This document shows positions 34,195-43,339 of a stretch of DNA of 64,000 bases, in pieces. Every line of letters begins with the position of its first letter. Within the stretch, counting starts at the first letter, position 1. Made by a program: the position numbers and the translations under genes. The DNA is taken from the NCBI RefSeq assembly GCF_030818415.1, contig NZ_JAUTAE010000002.1, positions 9,559 through 73,558 on the forward strand, read 5' to 3'. The notes beneath the pieces were generated by a model. It ran no database searches and was not told the DNA's origin. It worked only from the letters and a program-made list of their open reading frames with translations. This DNA is from Sphingomonas sp. SORGH_AS_0950. Its GTDB lineage: Bacteria > Pseudomonadota > Alphaproteobacteria > Sphingomonadales > Sphingomonadaceae.

Positions 34195-35253
34195 CTAAAA
34201 CCGAACCTGGGTCACCAATTTGCAGAACCGGTCGATCGTCATGCGGGCAATGACGCTGACCCGATCATCAATGCTATACGAGAACGTCGCGTGGTTCGCA
34301 TCCACGATCAGACCAGCGCAGAATTCCGTCCCCTTCTTCTCGAAGAAAAACGGACGCGACATCGATAGCGGGCGCATGTCGCGATCGACGTGAACGAGCT
34401 GGCTGAGATAGTAAAATGGCATGAACTTTACGGAGGCACTGCGCAATTTCCGGCAAGCGAAATGGACTACGAAGACATAGCCATTTTCCCACTCTATAAG
34501 CTGGCTGGATCCACAAAAACCGGCTAGCTCCTCCGCTCCCTCATGTAATATCCCGGTAGCTCGAGGCTCGATGCGGGAAGGTTGCGTCATGTCATGGGGC
34601 AGGGGCAGCGCATAGGTTTCCATGCGAGCGGCGTCATAGACGATCTCGATGTTCCCATCGCGTACGAAAGGCATCCAATTCTTTTCACGTCTTTGCCCAT
34701 GGGGCGATGAAACCAGGCAGAGCCCAGTGATTTTGTGACCTTCTATTCGACCTACGACCATTGTGTTGCGAACGTCCGTCCAGTCTTTGGAACGAACATT
34801 GCTCGCAGACCAGATTGCGTAGATTTGCTTATCGAAGATAAATATTCGGGGATCCTCAAGTCCGTTCTTCGCCTCTGGAATTGCCTTGCGGAAATTTCCC
34901 TCATCAAGCTTTTCGGTCGATTTTATATTCATATCTCGATCGAAATGGACGACCCAGTTTTCCGAATCGACAGAAGATGGCCCACCTACAACAGTAATTC
35001 TTTGAAGAAACCTCGATAAGGTGTAATTTACTGTGCGAACAAGCGCTAGGATTCCTAAATCTGTCTGAGCTACAGATAGATTATGCGGATGATAGTTGGA
35101 CGGAATATCGACAACGATCCGCTTTTCGGGAGGATGATCCGAGAAAATCACTGCCGCCTCGCGAACGATATTATATTCGCGTCGGAGCGCCGGCTGAGAC
35201 GAAATCCACACCCGAGCGGCATCGGCGACCATTGACGTTATTCGCTTCAACAT
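34195..35253 (-). CDS. GH130-like five-bladed propeller protein
   Basis: 352 aa from ATG 35253; the frame is open to 35322 but the added residues look non-coding. Motifs resemble glycoside phosphorylases/hydrolases of the GH130/GH43 propeller type: NYHPHNLSV, then GLEDPRIFIFDKQIYAIWSA with the DPR acid, then PFVRDGNIEIVYDA and GSSQLIEWENGYVFVVHF. No signal peptide, so probably cytoplasmic. It may process or synthesise a sugar for the EPS. GC is clearly lower than in the backbone. Confidence 0.6.
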   Translation of the reverse strand: MLKRITSMVADAARVWISSQPALRREYNIVREAAVIFSDHPPEKRIVVDIPSNYHPHNLSVAQTDLGILALVRTVNYTLSRFLQRITVVGGPSSVDSENWVVHFDRDMNIKSTEKLDEGNFRKAIPEAKNGLEDPRIFIFDKQIYAIWSASNVRSKDWTDVRNTMVVGRIEGHKITGLCLVSSPHGQRREKNWMPFVRDGNIEIVYDAARMETYALPLPHDMTQPSRIEPRATGILHEGAEELAGFCGSSQLIEWENGYVFVVHFACRKLRSASVKFMPFYYLSQLVHVDRDMRPLSMSRPFFFEKKGTEFCAGLIVDANHATFSYSIDDRVSVIARMTIDRFCKLVTQVRF

Positions 35254-35329
35254 GTGTGATGCAGATCCTAAAACTGGATAATCAGAAGGCACCGGAGGGG
35301 GCCGAAGGCGAAGGACGCCCACATATAGG

Positions 35330-35817
35330 GATCGTACACGGTGTCCTATAGCTGGGCCATTCCAATCCGCTATAGCGCTTATAGCCCATCATGGTCCCTA
35401 CCACTTTGGTAGAAGAGTGATTGACGCTTTGTCCGGGGTGCGTCTGCAGTAAGGGCATTTCGTGGGGCGGAGAGCGTGCCAAGTGGATTAAGGATCGCTT
35501 GGCGGACTACTGGGAGGCTGGGTTGCGGCAGCGGCCCAAGGGATTTTCCCGTCCCGCCTTAGGCTCAGGATCTATAATTTGCGTCCACTCGTCGGTCGTC
35601 GCTTGAGGGTCTCTAGGATCTGTCCGCACTCGCCGACCTGTTGGTCGGTGGTGCTGTATCGGGTCTCACAAGGCCGGACGTTGCATTGACTCGAAGCGGG
35701 CTTGGCAGCCCATCTGATAACCTTCGCAGATCGTCCGTCCCTGCGTTCCCTCGCGGGACACCGCCATCGGGTCAGCTGGAGAGCGTCACCGCTGGCGAGG
35801 GGGGGGCTTACCGTATT
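35330..35817. other. Intergenic region left of the IS110 remnant
   Basis: About 490 bp with no supported gene. It may include the non-coding end of the IS110 element and the promoter of the propeller gene. A short inverted repeat GACCTGTTGGTC is seen near 35636, without a clear role. Confidence 0.35.
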
Positions 35818-36766
35818 TCAGGCCTCGAACAAGGTGCCGTCGCGCAGCATGGCATGCATGATGACGGCAAGGCTGCGGGCGAGCGCAACCCGGGCTTTCT
35901 TGAGGCCGCGCCGCTTTGCGATCTTCAGCGCCCAGGTCTTCAGTGCAAAGGTCTGCCGCGTGCGAGGCAGGATCGAGTTCGCTGCTTCGTATAGGAGCTT
36001 GCAGACAGTGCCGTCGCCCTGCTTGGTGATCTGGCCAGTCCAGTCGAGTTCGCCGGACCGATGGCGGCGGCGACCGCGGCCGAGGCCGAGGCCAAGGTCT
36101 GCACGCCGACGCCCGGAATGCTCATGAGCGCCTGGCAAGGCGGAGACGTGATGCTGATGGCCTTGAGTTCGCGGTCCATTTGGCGGATCTCATCAACCAG
36201 GCCGACCCGCGGCCGGAGCAGCGCGGCCACCGCCTCGCCGAGACCCGGGACAGCGATGGCGGCCTGCACCCGTACGAGGAACCGTGCCCCCTGGCCTGCC
36301 CCCGGCCTGATCCCGAAGGTGGCGCAGAGGCCGCGGATGGCGTTGTCGAGGCGGACACGTGCTTCGACCAGATGCGCGCGGGCGGTAATCACCGAGCGCA
36401 CCCCATGCGACGTCGGCGATTTGACGTGCACTTCCTTGTAGAAGCCGGTCCGGGCCAACTGTGCGAGGCCTGCCGCATCATGTGGATCGGTCTTGTTCGC
36501 CTTCATCGCCTTTAGGCTTTGATGCGCCTGCCGTGCATCGACGCACACGATCGCGACGCCCAGCGCGTGCAAGCCCCGCGCGACCCACGGCGTCATCCGG
36601 CCGGTCTCGATCACCACGCGTTCCACGGGCCATGGCGTTCCAGGAGCGTGGCGTTCGCTTCCGGCGTGCTGTCCACGCCTTCCGCCGCGACCTTGCGCCC
36701 TTCGGCATCGACAATGCAGACGTGCGACGTTTCCATCGATAGGTCTATTCCGGCATAGTGCTTCAT
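35818..36766 (-). pseudogene. IS110-family transposase with two frameshifts
   Basis: Starts at 36766 (MKHYAGIDLSMETSHVCIVD, carrying the first acid of the DEDD site). It shifts frame near 36620 and continues VVIETGRMTPWVARGLHALG, DARQAHQ and MKANKTDPHDAAGLAQLAR, then SIPGVGVQTLASASAAV. It shifts again near 36070, and the remainder reads WTGQITKQGDGTVCKLLYEA and ARSLAVIMHAMLRDG to a stop at 35818. Probably inactive. It cut the IS481 remnant at about 36838. Confidence 0.85.
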
Positions 36767-36834
36767 AGCTGCTTCCTTCCTTCGGGTCTGACAACCAGAA
36801 GGTGTGCCGCTCAGCCGGTCAGAGGAAGCAGCTA
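36766..36834. other. Stem-loop upstream of the IS110 start codon
   Basis: TAGCTGCTTCC (36766-36776) and GGAAGCAGCTA (36824-36834) are an 11-bp perfect inverted repeat whose inner edge touches the transposase ATG. It may be an IS end structure or a translational control hairpin. Confidence 0.55.
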
Positions 36835-36837
36835 CAA

Positions 36838-36973
36838 ATTACGGGATGACTCAGGGCCGCGAGCAAAGCCTGCGATTGCTGTTTGCAACTCGGACGGCGT
36901 GCGTCGTAGTAGCGCTCCCGTGACGTACGGCCTCCTTCCATTCCAACGAAAGGATCTCATCATCAACCAAACA
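36838..36973 (-). mobile_element. IS481-family left-end remnant (fourth copy)
   Basis: Read on the minus strand it matches the left end of the element at 34122: TGTTTGGTTGATG, GTTGGAATGGAAGGA, CGTACGTCACGGGAGCG and ACGCACGCCGTCCGAG. The transposase start codon is deleted and the rest is lost to the IS110 insertion. It marks the right border of the EPS island. Confidence 0.75.
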
Positions 36974-37427
36974 TCAATGGTGCTCTTTCCATTTGGCAAG
37001 ATGGTGTCATTCGAATCTGGCACCGCTATTCTAAAATTGATAATATTTCTTATGTTAAATATTCTGGCGCGGTCAGGGTGTTACGTATATTGTGCACAAC
37101 ATGGTGCACATCAAACGACAGTCAAACAACCGTAATAGCCTGATCGCAGCGCGAATCCGGTCTTGAGCCTCTCTGCAAGCGGCTGCGTCAGGCTCCCGCA
37201 CCAGTTGCCCGCCGGTCACCCTATGACGCAGAGGCCGTCCATGGACGACCCATATCGAGCAGGAAATGAGGGCCCGAATATACGGCCAGGAATGGGACCC
37301 ATCCGAACGTCGTGGTCGATCGCCGACCGCCTGGCGCGGTTTGGGTTTTCTTTTTCGTAAGATTTTGTAAAGAAGCATGGCTAACGCAGGCGAAGCCATT
37401 GTTTTCCAATGGGAAGATGTGTTTCAA
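36974..37427. other. Intergenic region
   Basis: About 450 bp with no supported gene. It contains a short dyad TGTGCACAACATGGTGCACA (37091-37110). Confidence 0.35.
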
Positions 37428-38199
37428 AATAGCCAAAACTGTAACATGCCGCAATATGATTGTGTAAGTCCTTGACCCTCCAAGGACTTGCCTGGCGCAG
37501 TCATGGGCGTCGATACGTCCCGCTTGCCTCAGACTCCGTGCCACATGCGTTTGGCGAGGTTTCGTTCTTCGTGCCCCGTGGCGTGGGTGTAGATCGCGGT
37601 CGTCTTGATGTCGGCATGGCCGAGCCAGCGCTGGACCATGTTCAGGGGCACGCCGGACTGCACGGCGTTGACGCCAAAGGCATGGCGCAAGCCTTTGGGG
37701 GTCGCATAGCTTCCCCGGATTCCAGCGGCTTGCATGACCTCGCATATGCGGCGATAGCCGGTCATCCGGCACCAGGGGAATAATCGTTCGGGCGGCAGCT
37801 GGCCCTTTTCCAGCCCATGGCGCAACTTGCTGATGATCGATCGTTTGACCGGGACCGATCGGAACATGACTTTATCCCTCTTCTTCAGGCATTTGATGAC
37901 GATGCACTGTTGATGGAAGTCGATATTGCTTTCCTCCAGCGCCAGCGCTTCGGATATCCGGCATCCGGTATAAGCAACGATCAGGCAGAATATTTCTATC
38001 TCGGGAGGATAGCATCGCGTCAGCTTGATGAACGCTTGCAGCTCGTCCCGCGTCAGATACTTCCGTTGACCCTTCGCGTCGTACATCGACCAAGGCATGT
38101 TCGAAGCCTCTCCCCGGTTTGAAGGTCCCGAAGATAGCGGGATTATGGTTTGAATTCTGTTCAATGGCTGACGACCCGGTTGTTACAGTTTTGGCTATT
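37428..38199. mobile_element. Putative tyrosine-recombinase element with 19-bp inverted repeats
   Basis: AATAGCCAAAACTGTAACA (37428-37446) is repeated perfectly in reverse complement at 38181-38199. The only gene inside is the recombinase at 37529-38098, and the gap from gene to repeat is about 82 bp on both sides. This has the geometry of a 772-bp IS-like unit, though no target duplication is visible. Confidence 0.6.
37529..38098 (-). CDS. Short tyrosine recombinase/integrase
   Basis: 189 aa from ATG 38098, consisting of little more than the catalytic domain. Active-site residues: R47 (YTGCRISEAL), K135 and R138 (TPKGLRHAFG; the usual first His of HxxR is Lys, a variant known in some families), H161 (WLGHADI) and nucleophile Y170 (TAIYTHA). 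There is no SAM-like core-binding domain except perhaps a trace in residues 12-25. It probably recombines sites such as the flanking 19-bp inverted repeats. Confidence 0.82.
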   Translation of the reverse strand: MPWSMYDAKGQRKYLTRDELQAFIKLTRCYPPEIEIFCLIVAYTGCRISEALALEESNIDFHQQCIVIKCLKKRDKVMFRSVPVKRSIISKLRHGLEKGQLPPERLFPWCRMTGYRRICEVMQAAGIRGSYATPKGLRHAFGVNAVQSGVPLNMVQRWLGHADIKTTAIYTHATGHEERNLAKRMWHGV

Positions 38200-38248
38200 G
38201 CGTCACCGGGCGGCGATCTGCGGCGGATCGCGACGACAGGGGGGGAAG

Positions 38249-39127
38249 GTGGCGCGACATTCCGACGACGGGCCATGGGAGGACCGCGAGGATACCGGGG
38301 CCGAGCGCGTGGCGCTGGCCGAGCGCGGCGATGAAGGGGCTATGCTGGCATGCCCGTCGGCATCGATGGCGCTGGTGTGGCAACCCGTCCGCGACGTGCG
38401 GCCGGGCGGCGCGATCCTGTATCACGAAGGGCTGGTGCGCTTCCCCGAGACCGATGGCTGGGACGCCGCGCCGCACGCGACTCTGGCGATGATCGAGCGT
38501 TGCGGCGGAAGCCTGTCCTTCGACCGGCTCATCGTCCGCCGCGTGATCGAAGCGCTGCGGTCCGATCCCGTCGCGGTCCTCGGCGTCAACCTGTCCGCCG
38601 CCAGTACCGATCCCGATGGCTGGAGCGATGTGGTGGCGATGCTGCGGAGCGATCGCACGATCGCGCACCGCCTGATCGTCGAGATCACCGAAACCGCGCC
38701 CTTTGCCGACATCGACAGGGCTGCCTCATTCTGCACGCAGCTCCAGGCCTGCGGCGTGCGCGTCGCGCTGGACGATTTCGGGGCGGGGCATTCGTCCGTC
38801 GCCACCGCGCTGGCGTTGCAGCCCGCGATCATCAAGATCGACGGCGCGTTCGTGCAGCAGGCCGGGGCGAGCGCCACCGGCGCGGCGCTGTTCCGGCATT
38901 TGGTCGGCATCGCCCGGTCGATCGGCGCCTTGACCATCGTCGAAGGGGTCGAGACCCGCGAACAGGCCGATATCGCCCAGGACGCGGGAAGCCTGTGGCA
39001 GCAGGGCTATTTCCATGGCAGGCCGATGCGGCTGCGCCCCGCCAGGACCCAGGCCGATTTCATCGCGTGGAGCGACCCCGCGCATCGCGCCGGGGCGGGA
39101 CTGTTCACCCCCATCTCCTGGCGATGA
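38249..39127 (+). CDS. EAL-domain protein, probable c-di-GMP phosphodiesterase
   Basis: 292 aa from GTG 38249, preceded by a G-rich ribosome site; ATG 38342 is an alternative. The domain shows YHEGLVRF (EGL in place of EAL), GVNLSAAS, VEITETAPF, LDDFGAGHSS, IKIDGAFV, VEGVETREQA and a final WQQGYFHGRPM. Most metal and general-base positions appear kept, so phosphodiesterase activity is plausible. No sensor or membrane part. It could influence EPS production through c-di-GMP. Confidence 0.8.
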   Translation: MARHSDDGPWEDREDTGAERVALAERGDEGAMLACPSASMALVWQPVRDVRPGGAILYHEGLVRFPETDGWDAAPHATLAMIERCGGSLSFDRLIVRRVIEALRSDPVAVLGVNLSAASTDPDGWSDVVAMLRSDRTIAHRLIVEITETAPFADIDRAASFCTQLQACGVRVALDDFGAGHSSVATALALQPAIIKIDGAFVQQAGASATGAALFRHLVGIARSIGALTIVEGVETREQADIAQDAGSLWQQGYFHGRPMRLRPARTQADFIAWSDPAHRAGAGLFTPISWR

Positions 39128-39143
39128 TGGCGGCGCGGCCGCT

Positions 39144-40679
39144 TCACGCACCCGAACAAGCAGCAGGCGCGTCGGCCGGTCGCGGCGTGACCGGCGCGGG
39201 GCTGGGCGACAGCGCTTCCCATTCCTCCACCGCCAGCCCCGCATGGCGGTCCCCCGCCCCCGACGCCTCCATCACCGCGCGCAGGCAGCGGGTGGTGACG
39301 GGGGCGAAACGCACTTGCTGGAATCGCTCCACCCCGGTCGGATAGGTCCCCGCGATCCGCCGCCAGCCCCCCTGCCCCCAATATTCCAGATGCCAGGCGG
39401 CGGGCGGGGCGACGCCTTCGTCCGAACCTGCGGGATGATCGGCGAAGAAGCGGATGCGCGCGCCGTTCAGCGTCACCGGCCGGGGCCAGCGATATTCGAT
39501 CCAGGCGCTCGCCGGGTTCTGCTTCGTCCAGTTGCCCCACATATCGGGCGGCAGCGGACTTGCCCGCACCACGCCGTCGTTCAGCGCGGCGATCCAGTAT
39601 TGCACCGGGCCGGGCGCGTTGGAGGCGGTGGCCCATGCGCTCAGTGCCCGGTTGCGCGTCGGCGGGGGCGGCGGGGCGGGCGCCCTGCTCGGCTTTACGG
39701 GGCGGATCGCGGGCGGCGAGACGCTGTCGTCCCACGCCATCGGATCGAGCGCGACCGAGCGGCGGAAATGCCCCCCGCCCTTCGCATCCGCGGTGTGATA
39801 GGCCAGATACCAGCGTCCCTTGAACGGGACGGCCCCCGCATGCGAGGTGGTCGACGTCACCGGGGGCAGCACCACCCCGCGATAGGTCCAGGGCCCCATC
39901 GGGCTCGGCGCCGAGGCATAGGCCTGGCACGCATGATAGAGCGTCGGCGTACAGGCGCTGCCCGGCCCGGTCGTGTTGGCGGCGTAGAGCAGATAATAGG
40001 TGCCGCGCCGCTTCATGATCCAGGGCGCCTCGAAGAAACCCGTTGCGCCGGTCACGACCTGCTCGGGGCCCTTGGGGGTGACCATGTCGGGGGCCAGCTC
40101 CATCGCGCGCAGCCGCCCGAACGTGCCCCAATAGATATAGATACGGCCGTCATCGTCGATCAGCACGGTCGGGTCGATATTCTGGATATCGTTGGCCACC
40201 GGCACCGTTTGCGAGATGATCGGGCCCGAGGGGTGCGCGTCGCGCCACGGCCCGGTCGGGCGGTCGGCCACCGCCACGCCGATCGCGAACCGATCCTTCG
40301 CCCCGCCGTCCCGCTGGAGCACCGGCGCGTAAAGATAGAAGCGCCCGTCCCGCCCCTTCACGATCTGCCCGGCATAGGCGCGGCCCGGCCCGGCCCAGGC
40401 GAAGACGCGCTCGGGCCGGGCGATGGCGGGATAGTGCCGCCACACGCCGCTGGCGGGGTCTTTCGTGGAGAGAAGCTGCCACTCGTTCATGATGAAGTCG
40501 TTGACGCCTTTGGGCGCCTCGTCGCGCCCCGCCAGGATCCACAGCGTGTCGCCATCGACCAGCGGCGCGGGGTCGGTGGAATAGTAACGCCCATCGGCCA
40601 GGATCGGATTGCCCCGGCTGTGAATGGTTTCGGGGGCGAGCTGGGCGGCGAGGAGGATCAGCGGGATCATGGCGGGCAT
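39144..40679 (-). CDS. GH43-family glycosidase with C-terminal carbohydrate-binding-like domain
   Basis: 511 aa with a signal peptide (PAMIPLILLAAQLA). The five-bladed propeller has the three GH43 acids: D36 (YYSTDPAPL), D169 (NIDPTVLIDDDG) and E217 (GFFEAPWIM). A proline-rich linker (about 335-350) leads to a discoidin-like domain containing WIEYRWPRPVTLNGARIRFF. It probably cleaves arabinosyl or xylosyl linkages in plant or bacterial glycans in the periplasm or outside. Confidence 0.85.
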   Translation of the reverse strand: MPAMIPLILLAAQLAPETIHSRGNPILADGRYYSTDPAPLVDGDTLWILAGRDEAPKGVNDFIMNEWQLLSTKDPASGVWRHYPAIARPERVFAWAGPGRAYAGQIVKGRDGRFYLYAPVLQRDGGAKDRFAIGVAVADRPTGPWRDAHPSGPIISQTVPVANDIQNIDPTVLIDDDGRIYIYWGTFGRLRAMELAPDMVTPKGPEQVVTGATGFFEAPWIMKRRGTYYLLYAANTTGPGSACTPTLYHACQAYASAPSPMGPWTYRGVVLPPVTSTTSHAGAVPFKGRWYLAYHTADAKGGGHFRRSVALDPMAWDDSVSPPAIRPVKPSRAPAPPPPPTRNRALSAWATASNAPGPVQYWIAALNDGVVRASPLPPDMWGNWTKQNPASAWIEYRWPRPVTLNGARIRFFADHPAGSDEGVAPPAAWHLEYWGQGGWRRIAGTYPTGVERFQQVRFAPVTTRCLRAVMEASGAGDRHAGLAVEEWEALSPSPAPVTPRPADAPAACSGA

Positions 40680-40726
40680 AGTGGCCGAGCCCGTCGCGTC
40701 TGTCGATATAGTATACCTTCTTCCTT

Positions 40727-40818
40727 TTCCTCCCCTGCAAGGGGAGGTGGCAGTCCGCAGGACTGACGGAGGGGTGTCACTCCTTTCGAGAGCGGGACAC
40801 CCCTCTTTTGCAGGGGAA
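40727..40818. repeat. Palindromic intergenic repeat, copy B (shortened)
   Basis: Same left arm and GGAGGGGTGTC ... GACACCCCT core as copy A, but the right arm is reduced to CTTTTGCAGGGG. It lies between the GH43 start and the end of the GT39-type gene. Confidence 0.75.
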
Positions 40819-40824
40819 AAACGG

Positions 40825-42333
40825 CTATCGATTCAGCATCGCCGCACTCGGACACCCCGCCGCCCCCGCGCCCGCGCCCGGCCGATAGACCAGCCGCACC
40901 CGGCTCGGTCCGGTGGGCACGCAGGCGGCCAGGTGATAGTCGCGCGCCAGCACCTCGCGCAGCACCGCGCGGGTCGCCGGGTTGCCGAAGGCGAAGCGCG
41001 GATAATCGTCGACGATCGCGCCGGGCCGCGCGGCCAGGATGCGGCGGACCTCGGCGACGGGATCGACGCCGATCGCGGCCGCGCTCGCCTCGTCCCGGGT
41101 GGCGAGATGGCCCGGAAACACCCATTTCGACGGCAGGCAGCTGTGCGTCAGCATGTAGAGCGCGGGATAGCCGTCATAGACATAGAGACAGCCGCGCGCC
41201 GGGGTCGCCGCATTGGCGACGGCCCGCGCCTCGGCCGCGCCGCCCTTGGTCCGCTCGCTGAGGTGCAGCACGATCTGCCCCGCCGCGCCGATCGCGAGCA
41301 GGAAGGCCGCGATCCCGGCGCGGCGCCAGCGGGCCAGCTCGGGCGCGGCGACCAGCGTGGCGGGCAGCACGATGGGCAGCGCATAATGCGGGCTGCCGAA
41401 CCGGCCATAGAGCAGGACCGCCGCGCCCGCGACCGCCAGCCAGACGAGCAGCAGGCGAAAGCCCTCGCGCCGCTCCGCCGGGACATGGCGCCAGGGCCGC
41501 CCGAAACCGATCGCCAGCGCCAGCGGCGACAGGATGCCGACACAGGCGGCCAGCCCCTCCAGCTCGTCGGCCAGCGGCCGCGCCGCCTGTCCGCCGAGCG
41601 AGACGATATTGGCGAAGAGCCAGGCCTGCCCCTGCCCCATCGCGGCATAGCTGCCCAGGGCGACCAGCGTCGGCAACAGCGCCAGCGCAACCCAGACCAA
41701 GGCCATCCCCGCCAGCCGCCCCAGCGGCACCCGCTCACGCCAGCCCTGCCAGAGCAGGATGCAGCCGAACGCAAACCCCTCGGGCAGCACCGAATATTTG
41801 ACCTGGAGCGCCAGCCCCACCGCCGCCATCGCGACCGCGCCGCAGGGAAACAGCCGCCCCCGCCCCTCGACCGCGCGCAGCACCGCGCTCGCGGCGACCA
41901 GCATCGGCGCATTGTAGAAGACGGGCGACTGGCCCCCTTCCCCCTCCATCAGGTTCAGCCAGAGGATATAGAGGATCGCCGCCACGACCGCCGCCCCCGG
42001 CCCCGCAAAGCCCCGCGCGATACGCTGGATACCGAAGGCGGTGGCGATGACGAAGCCGGTCGCGACCAGCTTATAGGCGAGGAACCCGTCCCCCCCGAGC
42101 CCCCGCGCCCCCGCATAGAGGAGGAACAGCCCGATCGGCTTGCGATCGAAGATATCGACATAGGGCATCGCGCCATGGAGCATCCGGTCGCCGACCAGCA
42201 GATAATATTGCTCGTCGAACCCGATCACCGGATTCCCGAACGTCCGCGCCCGCACCACCAGCGCGACCAGCGTCAGCAGCAGCAGGACCAAAGCCTGCCC
42301 CCGCCACCCGCTTTGCCCCTGTCCCTTGCTCAT
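40825..42333 (-). CDS. GT39-like membrane glycosyltransferase (second)
   Basis: 502 aa from ATG 42333; the frame is open to 42426 without family features. Polytopic, with an acidic FDEQYYLLVGDR in the first periplasmic loop, as in PMT/ArnT-type transferases, then PYVDIFDRKPIGLFLLY and FGSPHYALPIVLP. A soluble C-terminal part contains DGYPALYMLTHSC. It probably uses a polyprenyl-linked sugar. Substrate unknown. Confidence 0.72.
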   Translation of the reverse strand: MSKGQGQSGWRGQALVLLLLTLVALVVRARTFGNPVIGFDEQYYLLVGDRMLHGAMPYVDIFDRKPIGLFLLYAGARGLGGDGFLAYKLVATGFVIATAFGIQRIARGFAGPGAAVVAAILYILWLNLMEGEGGQSPVFYNAPMLVAASAVLRAVEGRGRLFPCGAVAMAAVGLALQVKYSVLPEGFAFGCILLWQGWRERVPLGRLAGMALVWVALALLPTLVALGSYAAMGQGQAWLFANIVSLGGQAARPLADELEGLAACVGILSPLALAIGFGRPWRHVPAERREGFRLLLVWLAVAGAAVLLYGRFGSPHYALPIVLPATLVAAPELARWRRAGIAAFLLAIGAAGQIVLHLSERTKGGAAEARAVANAATPARGCLYVYDGYPALYMLTHSCLPSKWVFPGHLATRDEASAAAIGVDPVAEVRRILAARPGAIVDDYPRFAFGNPATRAVLREVLARDYHLAACVPTGPSRVRLVYRPGAGAGAAGCPSAAMLNR

Positions 42334-42664
42334 GAGACGCGCGGGTGGGTCGCTTTGCGGGCAAAGGCAAGGATAAAGAGGGTCATGTCGAACGGCCCCG
42401 CCCCCGTTTGACGAAGGAAAGGGCATCGATCAGCATCGCGCCATGTCATCCCTCCTCTCGCGATTGAGTCGCGCAGCGATGCGCAAGCCACGGTGGCGAA
42501 CACCATGGAATATCGTCGCAACAGGACTGGCCTGGCTGTTGAGTCGGTTGTCAGGCTTGAGCCGATGGCCTCTGAACCGCCATGATTGTCTTGTCGCCGC
42601 TGCGTTTCTGGGCGCGGGCCTGGCGGTGGATATAGGGGGTTTGCGGTCCGAGAGGCGGTAGGCG
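42334..42664. other. Intergenic region
   Basis: About 330 bp between the GT39-type start and the RES gene end. Short open frames here on both strands show no recognisable protein character. Confidence 0.35.
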
Positions 42665-43144
42665 TCAGCCTGCGGTGTATCGTTCCAACATCGGCGGTCG
42701 ATGCAGACACTCGGAGAAGCGGAAAGGTCGGGTGGATAGAGGGGCTATGTCGGCCGCGTCGGCGTGCAGCGGGTTCATCAAAATTATGTCGGCTTCGGGC
42801 AGGACGGCGGACTGGACGGCAATTGCGAGCGACCGCCGCTGCTTTGCCCAGGCGTCGACGAAAGCGACCTTTGCCTCGCGGCTCAATGCGTGGGGAACCC
42901 GCTCGACATCACAATCGATGGTCGTCCAACCCAAAACGAAATCGTCGTCGGAGAATGCCGGGGTGGCCTGGACATAGCGCAGTGCTACCAAGACCGCTAA
43001 TCCCGGCTCACTTGCGAAGTTGACCAATGGGATGCCGGGCGATGAATAGCGCCCACCCGATTTCGCCGCACCCGCCCCATCGAGGGCGACATATTCTGGT
43101 CGCGTAAGCCGCCATAGTTTCATTCCACCGCGTTTATCAGGCAC
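42665..43144 (-). CDS. RES-domain protein (putative NAD-degrading toxin)
   Basis: 159 aa from GTG 43144, or 152 aa from ATG 43123. RES signature: KLWRLTRPEY, GAAKSGGRYSSPGIPLVNFA, LAVLVALRYV and a C-terminal SAVLPEADIILMNP. RES proteins are NAD+ phosphorylases or glycohydrolases normally paired with an upstream Xre/DUF2384 antitoxin. None is seen here: the 440 bp upstream hold no matching gene. It may be an orphan or inactive relic. Confidence 0.7.
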   Translation of the reverse strand: MPDKRGGMKLWRLTRPEYVALDGAGAAKSGGRYSSPGIPLVNFASEPGLAVLVALRYVQATPAFSDDDFVLGWTTIDCDVERVPHALSREAKVAFVDAWAKQRRSLAIAVQSAVLPEADIILMNPLHADAADIAPLSTRPFRFSECLHRPPMLERYTAG

Positions 43145-43339
43145 GAAGCGGTTGCCTCAATACACCAGCCTTGCCGATCGGAAACGACGAACGAGACGCT
43201 GTGGGCGCTTCCAGAATCGATCGGAAAAGGAGAATGCGAGCGGCTCCTCAAAACCCGCGGCGGATAGGGAAATGCGAACTATCGACGCACGGTGATCGTC
43301 TGCGATATATGGAACATCCGGTATCGAGACGGGGGTTGA
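43145..43339. other. Intergenic region upstream of the RES gene
   Basis: About 195 bp where an Xre antitoxin would be expected. No credible coding signal on the minus strand. Confidence 0.4.

Noticed and set aside
37091..37110. Dyad TGTGCACAACATGGTGCACA as an operator
   Set aside because: It lies in a stretch without a nearby gene start; too little context to call it regulatory.
37073..37399. Minus-strand ORF of 108 codons left of the integrase
   Set aside because: No domain, no ribosome site, mixed composition; probably chance.
42443..42661. Plus-strand 72-codon ORF
   Set aside because: No ribosome site or recognisable protein character; the composition looks random.
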